Position numbers and translations under genes: made by a program | Shown: one piece after another, positions 8,352 to 16,407 of the stretch | How the letters are laid out: every line of letters begins with the position of its first letter | How positions within the stretch are numbered: position 1 is the first letter of the stretch | Assembly: GCA_965211995.1 (NCBI GenBank) | Contig: OZ243040.1 | Location: forward strand, 1,798,001 to 1,862,000 | Source of the DNA: CAYFZO01 sp965211995 | Lineage (GTDB): Bacteria > Pseudomonadota > Gammaproteobacteria > Poriferisulfidales > Oxydemutatoraceae | Length of the DNA stretch: 64,000 nucleotides | Reading direction: 5' to 3' | The notes under the pieces: generated by a model | Databases searched by the model: none | The model's input: the letters and a program-made list of their open reading frames with translations, nothing else | Told to the model about the DNA's origin: nothing

Positions 8352-8563
8352 AAGGCAGACCCGCAGATGACGCAGAGGCACGCAGACAAGACGACAAGGA
8401 ACGAATGTTGTACCCGGGACTTGCGTCCGGGGGATGACGGCTGAAAGGGGCCGTGATGACGCCCGTTCACTTTCGCGCAAGCGACCGCGGCGGCGTCCCC
8501 GCGTGCGCGGGGCTGCGGTCGAATACGATGCGCCGCGCGCGCCCCGTTTAAGGCGGGCGAGTC
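8352..8563. other. gap inside the Mrp operon with dispersed-repeat copy
   Basis: The 212 bp between mrpC and mrpD interrupt an otherwise overlapping operon. At 8358-8425 lies a loose copy of the dispersed repeat also seen near hemD and before the gamma-carbonic anhydrase gene (CCGCAGATGACGCAGAGGCA). No gene is supported. Insertion of the repeat probably widened the gap. Confidence 0.5.
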
Positions 8564-10063
8564 GTGCTGCGTCACCTGCCCGTCGCTGTCGTCGTCGCGC
8601 CGCTTGTGGCCGCGCCGTTGTGCGTGTTGTTGCGGCGTTTCATGCCGGCGCGCCTGCTCGCGCTCGGCGTCACCGTTTTCATTCTGGTCTGCGCCGCCGC
8701 GATGTTCGAGCAGGCCGCGCAGGGATTCGTATGGCGTTATGAACTCGGGGGCTGGCCCGCGCCGTGGGGCATCGCCTACCGGGTGGATCTGCTGAGCGCG
8801 CTGATCGTTTTGCTGTTGGCCGTGGTCGCGAGCGTCGTTGCGCTGTTCGCCGAGCGTCGCATCGTGTGCGAGTTCGACGCCGACGGCGGCTATTTTTTCG
8901 CGCTGTTTTTGCTGTGCCTCGCGGGGTTGCTCGGCATCACCGTCACCAACGATTTGTTCAACGTTTTTGTGTTTCTGGAGATCTCGGCGTTGTCCGCTTA
9001 TGCCTTGATCGGACTGGGCCGCGGCGGTCATCCGCCGCTGGCGGCGTACCGCTATCTGGTCATGGGCGCGGTCGGCGCGACCTTTTTCCTGATCGGCATC
9101 GGCTATCTGTACATGATGACCGGCACGCTCAACCTCGACGATCTCGCGCAGCGCGTGCCCGACGTGGCGCAAACGCGCGTGGTCGTTGCGGCGTTCGCGT
9201 TCATCAGCGCCGGACTCGCAATGAAAATGGCGCTGTTTCCGCTGCACTGGTGGCTGCCCGACGCCTACACGTTCGCACCGTCGCCGGTGTCGGCGCTGCT
9301 CGCCGCCGTCTCGACCAAGGTCGCGATCTATCTTTTGATCCGGTTGTTTTTCGGCGTGTTCGGCGCGGACCTGGCGTTTAAGAGCACCGGCTTTGATGCG
9401 GTTTTGCTGGCGCTGTCGCTGGCCGCGATCTTCATCGCGTCGGTGGCGGCGATCTATCAGGACAATATCAAGCGCATGATGGCGTATTCGAGCGTCTCCC
9501 AGGTCGGCTACATCACGCTCGGCATCAGTCTGGCTTCTGTGAGCGGCGTCGGCGCCGGACTCGTTTATCTGTTCAATCACGCGCTCATCAAAGGCGGCTT
9601 GTTTCTTGCGCTCGGGTGCGTCGCCTACCGTCTCGGCGGTTGCGGCATCGAGCGTTTCGAGGGACTCGGGCGGCGCATGCCGTGGACGATGGCCGCGATC
9701 GTCATCGGCGGGCTGAGCCTCGTCGGTGTGCCGCTGACCGCGGGCTTTATCGGCAAGTGGCATCTGATCGGCGCGGTCATCGAAACCGGCCCGGGGGTTG
9801 CGGCGGTGTCGCTGCTGGTTGCGGTGGTCGCGGGTTCGCTGCTGGCCGCGGTGTACGTGTGGCGGCTGGTCGAGGCCGCCTACCTGCGCCCGGCGCCCGC
9901 CGATGACGCGGGCGATGAGCGTTGCGAGGCACCGTTCGCGCTGCTTGCGCCGGCGTGGATCCTGATCGTGCTGAACATTTACATCGGGTTCAACTCCGAC
10001 GGTCTCGTGGCATCTGCGATGGAAGCGGCGCGCGGCGTTGTCGGGGCGGAGTTGCACGGATGA
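8564..10063 (+). CDS. mrpD: Mrp-type antiporter subunit D (proton-conducting NuoL/M/N family)
   Basis: 499 aa, about 14 helices, NuoM/MrpD family ion-translocating subunit. Family segments: NDLFNVFVFLEISALSAYAL, KMALFPLHWWLPDAYTFAPS (the conserved lysine and LHxWLPDA motif), IKRMMAYSSVSQVGYITLGI, LFNHALIKGGLFLALGCVAY and GVPLTAGFIGKW. Starts at GTG 8564. The last ~120 bp are the left part of a triplicated 194 bp unit, and its stop overlaps the following ATG (ATGA). Confidence 0.93.
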   Translation: MLRHLPVAVVVAPLVAAPLCVLLRRFMPARLLALGVTVFILVCAAAMFEQAAQGFVWRYELGGWPAPWGIAYRVDLLSALIVLLLAVVASVVALFAERRIVCEFDADGGYFFALFLLCLAGLLGITVTNDLFNVFVFLEISALSAYALIGLGRGGHPPLAAYRYLVMGAVGATFFLIGIGYLYMMTGTLNLDDLAQRVPDVAQTRVVVAAFAFISAGLAMKMALFPLHWWLPDAYTFAPSPVSALLAAVSTKVAIYLLIRLFFGVFGADLAFKSTGFDAVLLALSLAAIFIASVAAIYQDNIKRMMAYSSVSQVGYITLGISLASVSGVGAGLVYLFNHALIKGGLFLALGCVAYRLGGCGIERFEGLGRRMPWTMAAIVIGGLSLVGVPLTAGFIGKWHLIGAVIETGPGVAAVSLLVAVVAGSLLAAVYVWRLVEAAYLRPAPADDAGDERCEAPFALLAPAWILIVLNIYIGFNSDGLVASAMEAARGVVGAELHG

Positions 10064-10257
10064 ATCCGCTGTGGCTCATGGGGCTGCTGATGTTCGTGCC
10101 GGCGTCGCCGTTCGTCTGCGCGGCGGCGGTCACGCTGCTTGCGCCGGCGTGGAGTTTGATCGTGCTGAACGTTTATAACGGGTTCGACTCCGGCGGTGTC
10201 GTGGCATCTGCGATGGAAGCGGCGCGCGGCGTTGTCGGGGCGGAGTTGCACGGATGA
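10060..10257 (+). CDS. chimeric 65-aa mini-gene, copy 1
   Basis: An intact frame created by the 194 bp duplication: residues 1-25 are the first helix of the downstream antiporter subunit (MNPLWLMGLLMFVPASPFVC) and the rest is the last helix and tail of MrpD (LLAPAWSLIVLNVYNGFDSG, ending in GVVGAELHG). It overlaps mrpD and the next mini-gene by ATGA. It would form a two-helix membrane peptide if made. Function unknown; likely a duplication by-product that keeps translational coupling. Confidence 0.45.
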   Translation: MNPLWLMGLLMFVPASPFVCAAAVTLLAPAWSLIVLNVYNGFDSGGVVASAMEAARGVVGAELHG

Positions 10258-10451
10258 ATCCGCTGTGGCTCATGGGGCTGCTGATGTTCGTGCCGGCGTC
10301 GCCGTTCGTCTGCGCGGCGGCGATCGCGCTGCTTGCGCCGGCGTGGAGTTTGATCGTGCTGAACGTTTATAACGGATTCGACTCCGGCGGTGTCGTGGCA
10401 TCTGCGATGGAAGCGGCGCACGGCGTTGTCGGGGCGGAGTTGCACGGATGA
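10254..10451 (+). CDS. chimeric 65-aa mini-gene, copy 2
   Basis: Near-identical to the preceding mini-gene, with only a few substitutions (for example VTLLAP to IALLAP and ARGVVG to AHGVVG). It ends in an ATGA overlap with the true downstream antiporter gene. No stop or frameshift has appeared, which is what young age or a requirement for coupled translation would both predict. Confidence 0.45.
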   Translation: MNPLWLMGLLMFVPASPFVCAAAIALLAPAWSLIVLNVYNGFDSGGVVASAMEAAHGVVGAELHG

Positions 10452-12037
10452 ATCCGCTGTGGCTCATGGGGCTGCTGATGTTCGTGCTGGCGTCGCCGTT
10501 CGTCTGCGCGGCGGCGATTGCGGCGGGGTCGCAGCGTCCCGGCTGGTATCGCGCGCTCGTGTTGGTCGTGCCGTTCACGACGTTGATCGGCGTGGCGTTG
10601 CTGTTTGTTCATTTCGAGGCGAACTTCGACGCGGGCGCGCAATCGCCGAAACTGCTGCTGGCGAATCTCGCGCCCGGCCTGACGCTCGGCTTCAGGGTCG
10701 AGATGCTCGGGCTGATCTTCGCTGCGGTCGTCGCGCTGCTGTGGCCGATCAGCATGTTGTATTCAATCGCTTTCTGCCAACTCAACGCGCTCAAGCGGCA
10801 GGCGCGCTTTTACGCGTGCTTCAGTCTTGCCGTCGGCGGCGCGTTCGGTGTCGCGTTTGCGGGTGATTTGCTGACGCTGTGGGTTTTCTACGAAGTGTTG
10901 ACGTTCAGCACCTATCCGCTGGTGGCGCATTACGGCGATGACAAGTCGCGCCTCGGCGGGCGGTTGTATCTTGGGTTTCTGCTCGGCTCGTCGGTGCTGT
11001 TGTTCCTGCCGGCGATCGTTTGGATCTATTTTGCCTGCGGGACGCTCGAGTTCGCGTCGGGTGGCATCTTGCGGGACTGCGTCGGTGACACCGAAGCCGG
11101 CTGGCTGCTGTTGCTGCTCGTATTCGGCGCGGGCAAGGCCGCGCTGATGCCGTTGCACCGCTGGCTGCCCGAGGCGATGGTTGCGCCGGCGCCGGTCAGC
11201 GCTTTGCTGCACGCGGTCGCGGTGGTCAAGGCCGGCGTGTTCACGATTGCCAAGGTTGCGGTTTACGTGTTCGGCTTTGAGTTCATGGCCGGAATCGCGA
11301 GCGGCTGGCTGGTGTACGTCGCGGGCGCGTCGGTGGTGGTCGCGTCGCTGATCGCGTTGCGCCAGGACAGTTTGAAAAAACGGCTCGCGTACTCGACGGT
11401 CAGTCAGTTGTCGTACATCACGCTCGGTGTCGCTTTGTTCAAGCCCGCGTTTTTGGGCGCGGTGCTGCACCTCGTCGCGCACGCGTTCGGCAAGATCACG
11501 TTGTTCTTCGCCGCCGGCGCGATCCAAAGCGTGTCGGGCAAGGAGCGCGTCAGCGAGATCGGCGGGCTCGCGTATGCGATGCCGTGGACGATGGCCTGCT
11601 TCACGGTCGCCGCCTTGTCCATGGTCGGCCTGCCGCCGCTCGCGGGGTTTGTTAGCAAGTGGTTCTTGTTGGAGGGCGCGCTCGGCGCGGGACATTACTT
11701 TGCGGTCGGCGTACTGGCGGTGGGCACGGTGCTGAACGTCGGTTATTTCGCCCCGATTGTCTATCGCGCTTACGTGCGCAACGGCGACGCCGACGCGGAG
11801 GCGCCCGGAGAAGCGCCCGGGGAAGCACCCGGGGAAGCACCCGGGGAAGCACCCGGAGAAGCACCCGGAGAAGCGCCCGGAGAAGCGCCCGGGGAAACAC
11901 CCGGGGAAGCACCCGGGGAAGCACCCGGAGAAGCACCCGGGGCGATGGTGCTCGCGATGCTGCTGCCGGTCGCCGCGGTGGTGGCGCTGTTCTTTTACGC
12001 CGACTCGCTGGTGCGTTTGATCGGGAGGATCGGATGA
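10448..12037 (+). CDS. proton-conducting antiporter subunit (MrpD/NuoL-M family), second paralogue
   Basis: 529 aa multi-helix subunit of the NuoL/M/N family, second of three in the operon. It shows DLLTLWVFYEVLTFSTYPLV, GKAALMPLHRWLPEAMVAPA, SLKKRLAYSTVSQLSYITLG and VGLPPLAGFVSKWFLLEGAL. In a loop near the C-terminus, after YRAYVRNGDADA, a run of 12 EAPG/ETPG tetrapeptides is inserted before a final helix (MVLAMLLPVAAVVALFFYAD). The repeat lies in what should be a polar loop, so the protein may tolerate it. The stop overlaps the next ATG. Confidence 0.92.
   Translation: MNPLWLMGLLMFVLASPFVCAAAIAAGSQRPGWYRALVLVVPFTTLIGVALLFVHFEANFDAGAQSPKLLLANLAPGLTLGFRVEMLGLIFAAVVALLWPISMLYSIAFCQLNALKRQARFYACFSLAVGGAFGVAFAGDLLTLWVFYEVLTFSTYPLVAHYGDDKSRLGGRLYLGFLLGSSVLLFLPAIVWIYFACGTLEFASGGILRDCVGDTEAGWLLLLLVFGAGKAALMPLHRWLPEAMVAPAPVSALLHAVAVVKAGVFTIAKVAVYVFGFEFMAGIASGWLVYVAGASVVVASLIALRQDSLKKRLAYSTVSQLSYITLGVALFKPAFLGAVLHLVAHAFGKITLFFAAGAIQSVSGKERVSEIGGLAYAMPWTMACFTVAALSMVGLPPLAGFVSKWFLLEGALGAGHYFAVGVLAVGTVLNVGYFAPIVYRAYVRNGDADAEAPGEAPGEAPGEAPGEAPGEAPGEAPGEAPGETPGEAPGEAPGEAPGAMVLAMLLPVAAVVALFFYADSLVRLIGRIG
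11798..11941 (+). repeat. 12 x 12 bp minisatellite encoding (EAPG)n
   Basis: Twelve units of GAAGCACCCGGG-type sequence in tandem, 144 bp in all, each encoding Glu-Ala-Pro-Gly (one unit is Glu-Thr-Pro-Gly). The period is a multiple of three, so copy-number change keeps the frame. Third-position differences (GCG/GCA, GGA/GGG) are arranged in blocks, the signature of repeated expansion. Confidence 0.97.
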
Positions 12038-12246
12038 AGTTCAAGTTGCGGACGTGGCTGGTCGGGGGGTTGGTGCTGCTGGCGCCGCTTGTGTGGGAGT
12101 CTTTGATCGAGCACCCGCCGCATATCGTTTTTGACGTCTTCGGTATTTACGCGTGGTTCGGTTTCGGCGCGTGTCTGCTGCTGGTGTTGGTCGCGCTGCT
12201 CGTCGGGCGCGTGCTCAAGCGCGGAGATGACTACTATGATGATTGA
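12034..12246 (+). CDS. small two-helix membrane protein of the Mrp operon
   Basis: 70 aa, starting at ATG 12034 in a 4 bp overlap with the preceding antiporter gene. Two hydrophobic helices: LVGGLVLLAPLVWESLIEHP and WFGFGACLLLVLVALLVGRV, ending in an acidic KRGDDYYDD tail. Similar short membrane proteins occur at this position in gammaproteobacterial and archaeal split Mrp operons; the role is unknown. It overlaps the following gene. Confidence 0.75.
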   Translation: MKFKLRTWLVGGLVLLAPLVWESLIEHPPHIVFDVFGIYAWFGFGACLLLVLVALLVGRVLKRGDDYYDD

Positions 12247-13921
12247 GACCGGCTTGTCGCCCGGCCTGCTGATCATTGCCGGTGCGCTGCTGATCCCGTT
12301 TGTGCGCCGCGGCGTGAGGACGGCGCTGTTGCTGGGGTTGCCGCTGTTGGCGTTGGCGCTGGTGTGGACGACGGCGCCGGGCGCGCTCGCGGCGTTTGAA
12401 TTCCTCGGCTACACGGTGCAGCCGTTTCACTCGACCGCGCTCGGGCGGTTGTTTGCGACCGTGTTCGTGATCGCGCTGCTCGCGGGCAATTTGTTCGCGC
12501 TGCGCCAATCGCGCCCGTTTGAGTTGGCGAGCGCGTCTTTTTACGCCGGCAGCGCGGTCGGCGTGGCGCTTTGCGGCGACTTTCTGAGTTTGTTTGTGTT
12601 TTGGGAAATGATGGCGGTCGGTTCGACCGCGGTGATATTTTCCGCCAACACCAGGGCGGCCGGCGCCGCCGGTTTCAGGTATCTGACGCTGCACGTGCTC
12701 GGCGGCATGGTTTTGTTGTGCGGCATTCTCGGGTTGGTCGGCGACAGCGGCGACGCCGCGTTGCGCCCGCTGCGTGCGCACGACCTTTACACCTGGATGA
12801 TCCTCGCCGGCGTGCTGCTCAACGCGGGTGCGCCGCCGTTCTCGGCGTGGGTCGCCGACGCGTACCCCGAAGCGAGCCCCGCCGGGGCGGTGTATCTGTC
12901 GGCGTTCACGACCAAGGCGGCGGTGTTCGTCCTGCTCAGCGTGTTCCCGGGCGAGACGGTGCTGGTGGCGGTCGGGGTGTACATGATCTTCTACGGCATC
13001 ATCTACGCGCTGAACGAAAATGACATGCGCCGGATCCTTGCGTACAGCATCGTCAATCAGGTCGGATTTATGCTCGTCGGCGTCGGTATCGGCACGCAAC
13101 TCGCGCTCAACGGCGCCGCCGCGCACGCGTTCGCGCACATCATCTACAAGGCACTGCTGATGATGTCGGCGGGCAGCGTCCTGTTTATGACCGGGCGCAG
13201 AAAATGCACCGATCTCGGCGGCCTTTACCGCAGCATGCGCCTGACCACGGTGTGCGCGATCGTCGGCGCGCTGTCAATCTCCGGCTTTCCGCTGACCTCG
13301 GGCTTTGTCTCCAAGCCGATGATCTCGACCGGCGCGTTCGACCACTATTTGCTGTGGCTGTGGTTCGCGCTGCTGGCGGCCTCGGCCGGCGTGTTCCTGC
13401 ACGCGGGCGTGAAGTTTCCGTGGTTCGTGTTCTTTCAGCGCGACTCGGGGCTGAGGCCGGCCGACCCGCCGCTGAACATGCGCCTTGCGATGATCGTGTT
13501 CTCGGCGGCGTGCCTTTTGATCGGCGTGTTCCCGCAGTGGTTTTACCTGCTGCTGCCGTGGCCCGTGAGTTACAACCCCTACACGCTCGATCACGTGGTC
13601 GCGCAACTGCAACTGCTGCTGTTTTCGGGCGCCGCGTTCTTTGTGCTGTTGCCGCTGCTGAAACGTTCACGCACCGTCAGCCTTGATTTCGACTGGTTCT
13701 ACCGCAGGTTGGGCGTGCGCCTTTACCGCGTGCTGTGGCGCGACCGTGCGTTCGACGAAAGGCTGGTGCGCCCGCTCGCCGCGAGATTGAAGAAAGCGGA
13801 CGACGACCTCGCGCGTTGCGTGCGCCCCGGCGACGCGCCGTTCAAGGTGCTGCAGACCAGTGCAACGGTGGGCTGGCTGACGGCACTGCTCGCGTTGTTC
13901 TTGTTGCTGTATTACTTGTGA
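12236..13921 (+). CDS. proton-conducting antiporter subunit (MrpD/NuoL-M family), third paralogue
   Basis: 561 aa from ATG 12236, which has GGAG nine bases upstream; ATG 12227 or 12239 are alternatives. Family signatures: GDFLSLFVFWEMMAVGSTAV, LNAGAPPFSAWVADAYPEAS, MRRILAYSIVNQVGFMLVGV, AHAFAHIIYKALLMMSAGSV and SGFPLTSGFVSKP. A C-terminal extension after about residue 460 carries an amphipathic segment (SLDFDWFYRRLGVRLYRVLW) and a final helix (LTALLALFLLLYYL). Last gene of the Mrp operon. Confidence 0.9.
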   Translation: MMIETGLSPGLLIIAGALLIPFVRRGVRTALLLGLPLLALALVWTTAPGALAAFEFLGYTVQPFHSTALGRLFATVFVIALLAGNLFALRQSRPFELASASFYAGSAVGVALCGDFLSLFVFWEMMAVGSTAVIFSANTRAAGAAGFRYLTLHVLGGMVLLCGILGLVGDSGDAALRPLRAHDLYTWMILAGVLLNAGAPPFSAWVADAYPEASPAGAVYLSAFTTKAAVFVLLSVFPGETVLVAVGVYMIFYGIIYALNENDMRRILAYSIVNQVGFMLVGVGIGTQLALNGAAAHAFAHIIYKALLMMSAGSVLFMTGRRKCTDLGGLYRSMRLTTVCAIVGALSISGFPLTSGFVSKPMISTGAFDHYLLWLWFALLAASAGVFLHAGVKFPWFVFFQRDSGLRPADPPLNMRLAMIVFSAACLLIGVFPQWFYLLLPWPVSYNPYTLDHVVAQLQLLLFSGAAFFVLLPLLKRSRTVSLDFDWFYRRLGVRLYRVLWRDRAFDERLVRPLAARLKKADDDLARCVRPGDAPFKVLQTSATVGWLTALLALFLLLYYL

Positions 13922-14301
13922 CCCCGTGAGGCGGTTTGAGCCACCGAACAACGCGGCGGTGATGCGCCGCCGGGCATTGCAGGCTCAATTTAACGGCACG
14001 AACGCACACCGCACGGCCGTCAGCAGACGGGATCGGCCGGCGTCGGCGTGACCGCAGAAGCGCCTGACGCCCATTGCCGCACGACGCCCTGAGAGGAAGT
14101 GCCGGGAGCGTTCGGACGTCACGTCGCGCGCGGCGCCGGAAGACGACTTTGGCTTAACGGCCTTGCGGCGGCGGGATGCACCGCCCGGCTGATTAGGGCA
14201 GAATGCGCGGTTCTCACCTGTTGAATGAAGGGCTGCGGGTAGAAGGCCGAGCCGTGCTCGGCCGCAAGTTTATGAACCGATGATTCTTTGGAGTATGTGA
14301 A
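13922..14301. promoter_or_regulatory. glnA upstream region with perfect hairpin
   Basis: 380 bp without a gene. A GC-rich hairpin (GGCGG..CCGCC) near 13951-13971 could end Mrp transcription but lacks a T run. At 14245-14263 is a perfect 8 bp stem, GGCCGAGC-CGT-GCTCGGCC, about 40 bp before the glnA ATG, inside the probable leader. I looked for sigma-54 -24/-12 and NtrC sites and did not find a convincing match. Confidence 0.4.
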
Positions 14302-15711
14302 ATGTCTGCTCAAGACGTGCTGAAAATGATCAGCGACCAAGACGTTAAATACGTCGACCTGAGATTTACCGACACCCGCGGCAAGGAGCAGCACGTGACC
14401 GTGCCGACGGGCGTCGTTGACAAGTCTTTTTTTGAAGACGGCAAGATGTTCGACGGCTCGTCCATCGCGGGCTGGAAAAGCATTGACGAGTCCGACATGG
14501 TGTTGATGCCGGACACCGCTACGGCGGTGATGGACCCGTTTCTGTCGGACGCGACGCTGCTGTTGCGCTGCAACGTGCTCGAGCCGACCACGATGGAAGG
14601 CTACGACAGAGACCCGCGCTGCGTTGCGCACCGTGCCGAGAAATTCCTGAAAAAATCGGGAGTTGCCGACGCCGCCTATTTCGGCCCTGAGCCCGAGTTC
14701 TTCATCTTTGACGACGTGCGCTGGGGCGACAGCATCAGCAGCGCGTTTTACGAAGTGGATTCGGAGGAAGGCGCATGGAATTCGGCGAAGCCGTTTGAAG
14801 ACGGCAACATCGGCCACCGCCCCCCGGTCAAGGGCGGCTACTTCCCGGTGCCACCGGTCGATTCGTTGCAAGAGATGCGCTCGGCGATCTGCTCGACGCT
14901 CGAAGAGATGGGCGTGAAAGTCGAGGTGCACCACCATGAGGTCGGCACCGCCGGGCAGTGCGAGATCGGCACGCGCTTTGACACGCTGGTCAGGCGCGCC
15001 GACATGAATCAGATCCTCAAGTACGTGGTGCTCAACGTCGCGCACAACTACGGCAAGACCGCGACGTTCATGCCCAAGCCGCTGGTCAGCGACAACGGCA
15101 GCGGGATGCACGTTCATATGTCCCTGACCAAAGACGGGCAGAACCTGTTTGCGGGCGACGATTACGCCGGCCTGTCCAAGACCGCGCTGTTTTATATCGG
15201 CGGCATTCTCAAGCACGCGCGCGCGCTCAACGCGTTCGCCAACGCGGCGACCAACAGTTACAAGCGGCTGGTGCCGGGGTTTGAGGCGCCGGTGCTACTC
15301 GCGTATTCGGCGCGCAACCGCTCGGCGGCGGTGCGTATTCCGCTGGTGCCTTCGCCGCAAGCCCGCCGCGCAGAAGTGCGTTTCGGCGACTCGGCGGGCA
15401 ACCCTTACCTGACGTTCGCGGCGATGCTGATGGCCGGCCTCGACGGGATCAGGAACAAGACCCATCCGGGCGACCCGGTGGACAAAGACCTCTACGACCT
15501 CACGCCGGAGGAAGAGAAGAAGATTCCGACGGTGGCCGCCGAATTGCCGACGGCGTTGGAGGCGCTTCAGGCCGACCGCGGGTTTCTGACCGAGGGCGGC
15601 GTGTTCAGCGACGACATGATTGACGGTTATATCGAACTCAAGATGGAGGAAGTCACGAGGCTGCGCGCGGCGACGCATCCGGTCGAGTTCGATATGTATT
15701 ACAGTTGCTGA
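14302..15711 (+). CDS. glnA: glutamine synthetase type I
   Basis: Makes glutamine from glutamate, ammonia and ATP in the cytosol; dodecameric type I-beta enzyme. 469 aa, the same length as the E. coli enzyme. Visible motifs: the latch segment FDGSSIAGWK, FGPEPEFF, the NGSGMHVHMSL active site, and the adenylylation loop KDLYDLTPEEE with the modifiable tyrosine near residue 397. A GGAG site precedes the ATG. Presence of the adenylylation tyrosine implies control by GlnE. Its 3' flank carries 64 bp tandem repeats. Confidence 0.98.
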   Translation: MSAQDVLKMISDQDVKYVDLRFTDTRGKEQHVTVPTGVVDKSFFEDGKMFDGSSIAGWKSIDESDMVLMPDTATAVMDPFLSDATLLLRCNVLEPTTMEGYDRDPRCVAHRAEKFLKKSGVADAAYFGPEPEFFIFDDVRWGDSISSAFYEVDSEEGAWNSAKPFEDGNIGHRPPVKGGYFPVPPVDSLQEMRSAICSTLEEMGVKVEVHHHEVGTAGQCEIGTRFDTLVRRADMNQILKYVVLNVAHNYGKTATFMPKPLVSDNGSGMHVHMSLTKDGQNLFAGDDYAGLSKTALFYIGGILKHARALNAFANAATNSYKRLVPGFEAPVLLAYSARNRSAAVRIPLVPSPQARRAEVRFGDSAGNPYLTFAAMLMAGLDGIRNKTHPGDPVDKDLYDLTPEEEKKIPTVAAELPTALEALQADRGFLTEGGVFSDDMIDGYIELKMEEVTRLRAATHPVEFDMYYSC

Positions 15712-15736
15712 GGGCGGTCTGTTCGGCGCGGGCGCA

Positions 15737-15890
15737 AACGCGGGGGCGGCGCTCCCAATAGCGTTTCTTGTCAAACACCCAGCAAGTCCGGTGCGGGTGT
15801 AACGCGGGGGCGGCGCTCCCAATAGCGATACTTAGCGGACACCGGGTAAGTCCGGTGCGGGTGCAATGCAGGGGGTGGCGCCCCTGTTGC
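15737..15890. repeat. 64 bp tandem repeat after glnA
   Basis: The motif AACGCGGGGGCGGCGCTCCC recurs at 15737 and 15801 with a looser third copy at 15865, spacing 64 bp each. The rest of the unit (GCAAGTCCGGTGCGGGTG) is also conserved between copies. It lies directly after glnA and may fold into GC-rich hairpins. From here to 16007 nothing else is recognisable. Confidence 0.85.
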
Positions 15891-16007
15891 GCTTGCGGAC
15901 TCGCAGGGCCGCAGGGGCGGACGACCCGCCGCCCGCCTGGCCGCCGTGCCCGCTTCTGAGCGTATCAGGGGAATCTAAAGCACGCCCCGCGCGCCTGCTT
16001 TTGCGTT

Positions 16008-16150
16008 CCGCCGACTTCAAGTCTGAAGTGCGGCGTTTGCCCGGCCTCCTCTTGTGTCCGTCCGCGTCATTTGCGGATTTATCTTTTGGATCCACAGATG
16101 ACGCGGATTTTCTCAGATCAAGGCGGTCCTGTTTGAGCCTCAGGCGAAGC
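16008..16150 (-). repeat. dispersed repeat (GATGACGCGGACGG type), copy 2
   Basis: Read on the minus strand, 16085-16008 gives ATCCGCAAATGACGCGGACG then GACACAAGAGG and CGCACTTCAGACTTGAAGTC, aligned with 2631-2730 upstream of hemD. Just right of it, 16089-16110 carries the same motif in plus orientation (ATCCACAGATGACGCGGATT), so the element has inverted halves. It interrupts an older duplication: the flank at 15976-16007 matches 16373-16403, and the pseudogene flank at 16152 matches 16419. Confidence 0.55.
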
Positions 16151-16151
16151 C

Positions 16152-16354
16152 GCGAATGTCTATTTTTCAACCCGGCGTAGTGCGCAAGAACTTCAGGAAT
16201 TCAAATTCCTCGGCGCTCAGCGGGCGCGTTTTTCTTCACCGGTGAGCCGAGCTATAGCAATTCGCTTGCGAGATGCTTTCCCGGCGGTACCAGGCTGTTC
16301 GCGCCGACGATTGTGCGTTCTGAAACGCCGTCGCCGTCGCGTGCATTCCGACTT
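16152..16354 (-). pseudogene. 3'-end remnant of the gamma-carbonic anhydrase gene
   Basis: About 200 bp matches the 3' end of the intact gene at 16419-16632, including CTTCAGGAATTCAAATTCCT and GATGCTTTCCCGGCGGTACC. Differences include small deletions that break the frame (loss of the GACGGCGCC/GAGCACC stretch). It is a diverged tandem copy of the gene end lying downstream of the real gene, and cannot encode a product. Confidence 0.9.
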
Positions 16355-16407
16355 CTAAACAGAGAGGGGGTTTTGAAGCGCGCCCGCGCCTGCTTTTGCA
16401 TTTCCTT

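Larger units (their letters stand above)
9941..10520 (+). repeat. three tandem copies of a 194 bp unit at the mrpD junction
   Basis: Copies start near 9941, 10135 and 10329. Each has the last ~120 bp of mrpD followed by the first ~75 bp of the next antiporter gene. The ATGs of the downstream gene fall at 10060, 10254 and 10448, exactly 194 bp apart. Copies 2 and 3 are nearly identical to each other and more different from the mrpD end, so the second duplication is more recent. Confidence 0.96.

Noticed and set aside
8087..10057. 656-codon open frame on the minus strand opposite mrpC-mrpD
   Set aside because: It is antisense to clear antiporter genes, rich in Arg, Gln and His as expected from GC-rich reverse complement, and has no family features.
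10990..11060. Transposon or phage origin for the antiporter duplications
   Set aside because: No transposase, inverted ends or target duplications at the junctions; simple tandem duplication explains them.
14150..14200. Possible sigma-54 promoter for glnA (TTGGCTTAACGGCCTTGCGG)
   Set aside because: The GG and GC elements are 12 bp apart, not 10, and the consensus is otherwise poor.
15737..15890. 64 bp array after glnA considered as a CRISPR
   Set aside because: Only two to three copies, conserved over the whole unit; no spacer-like variability.
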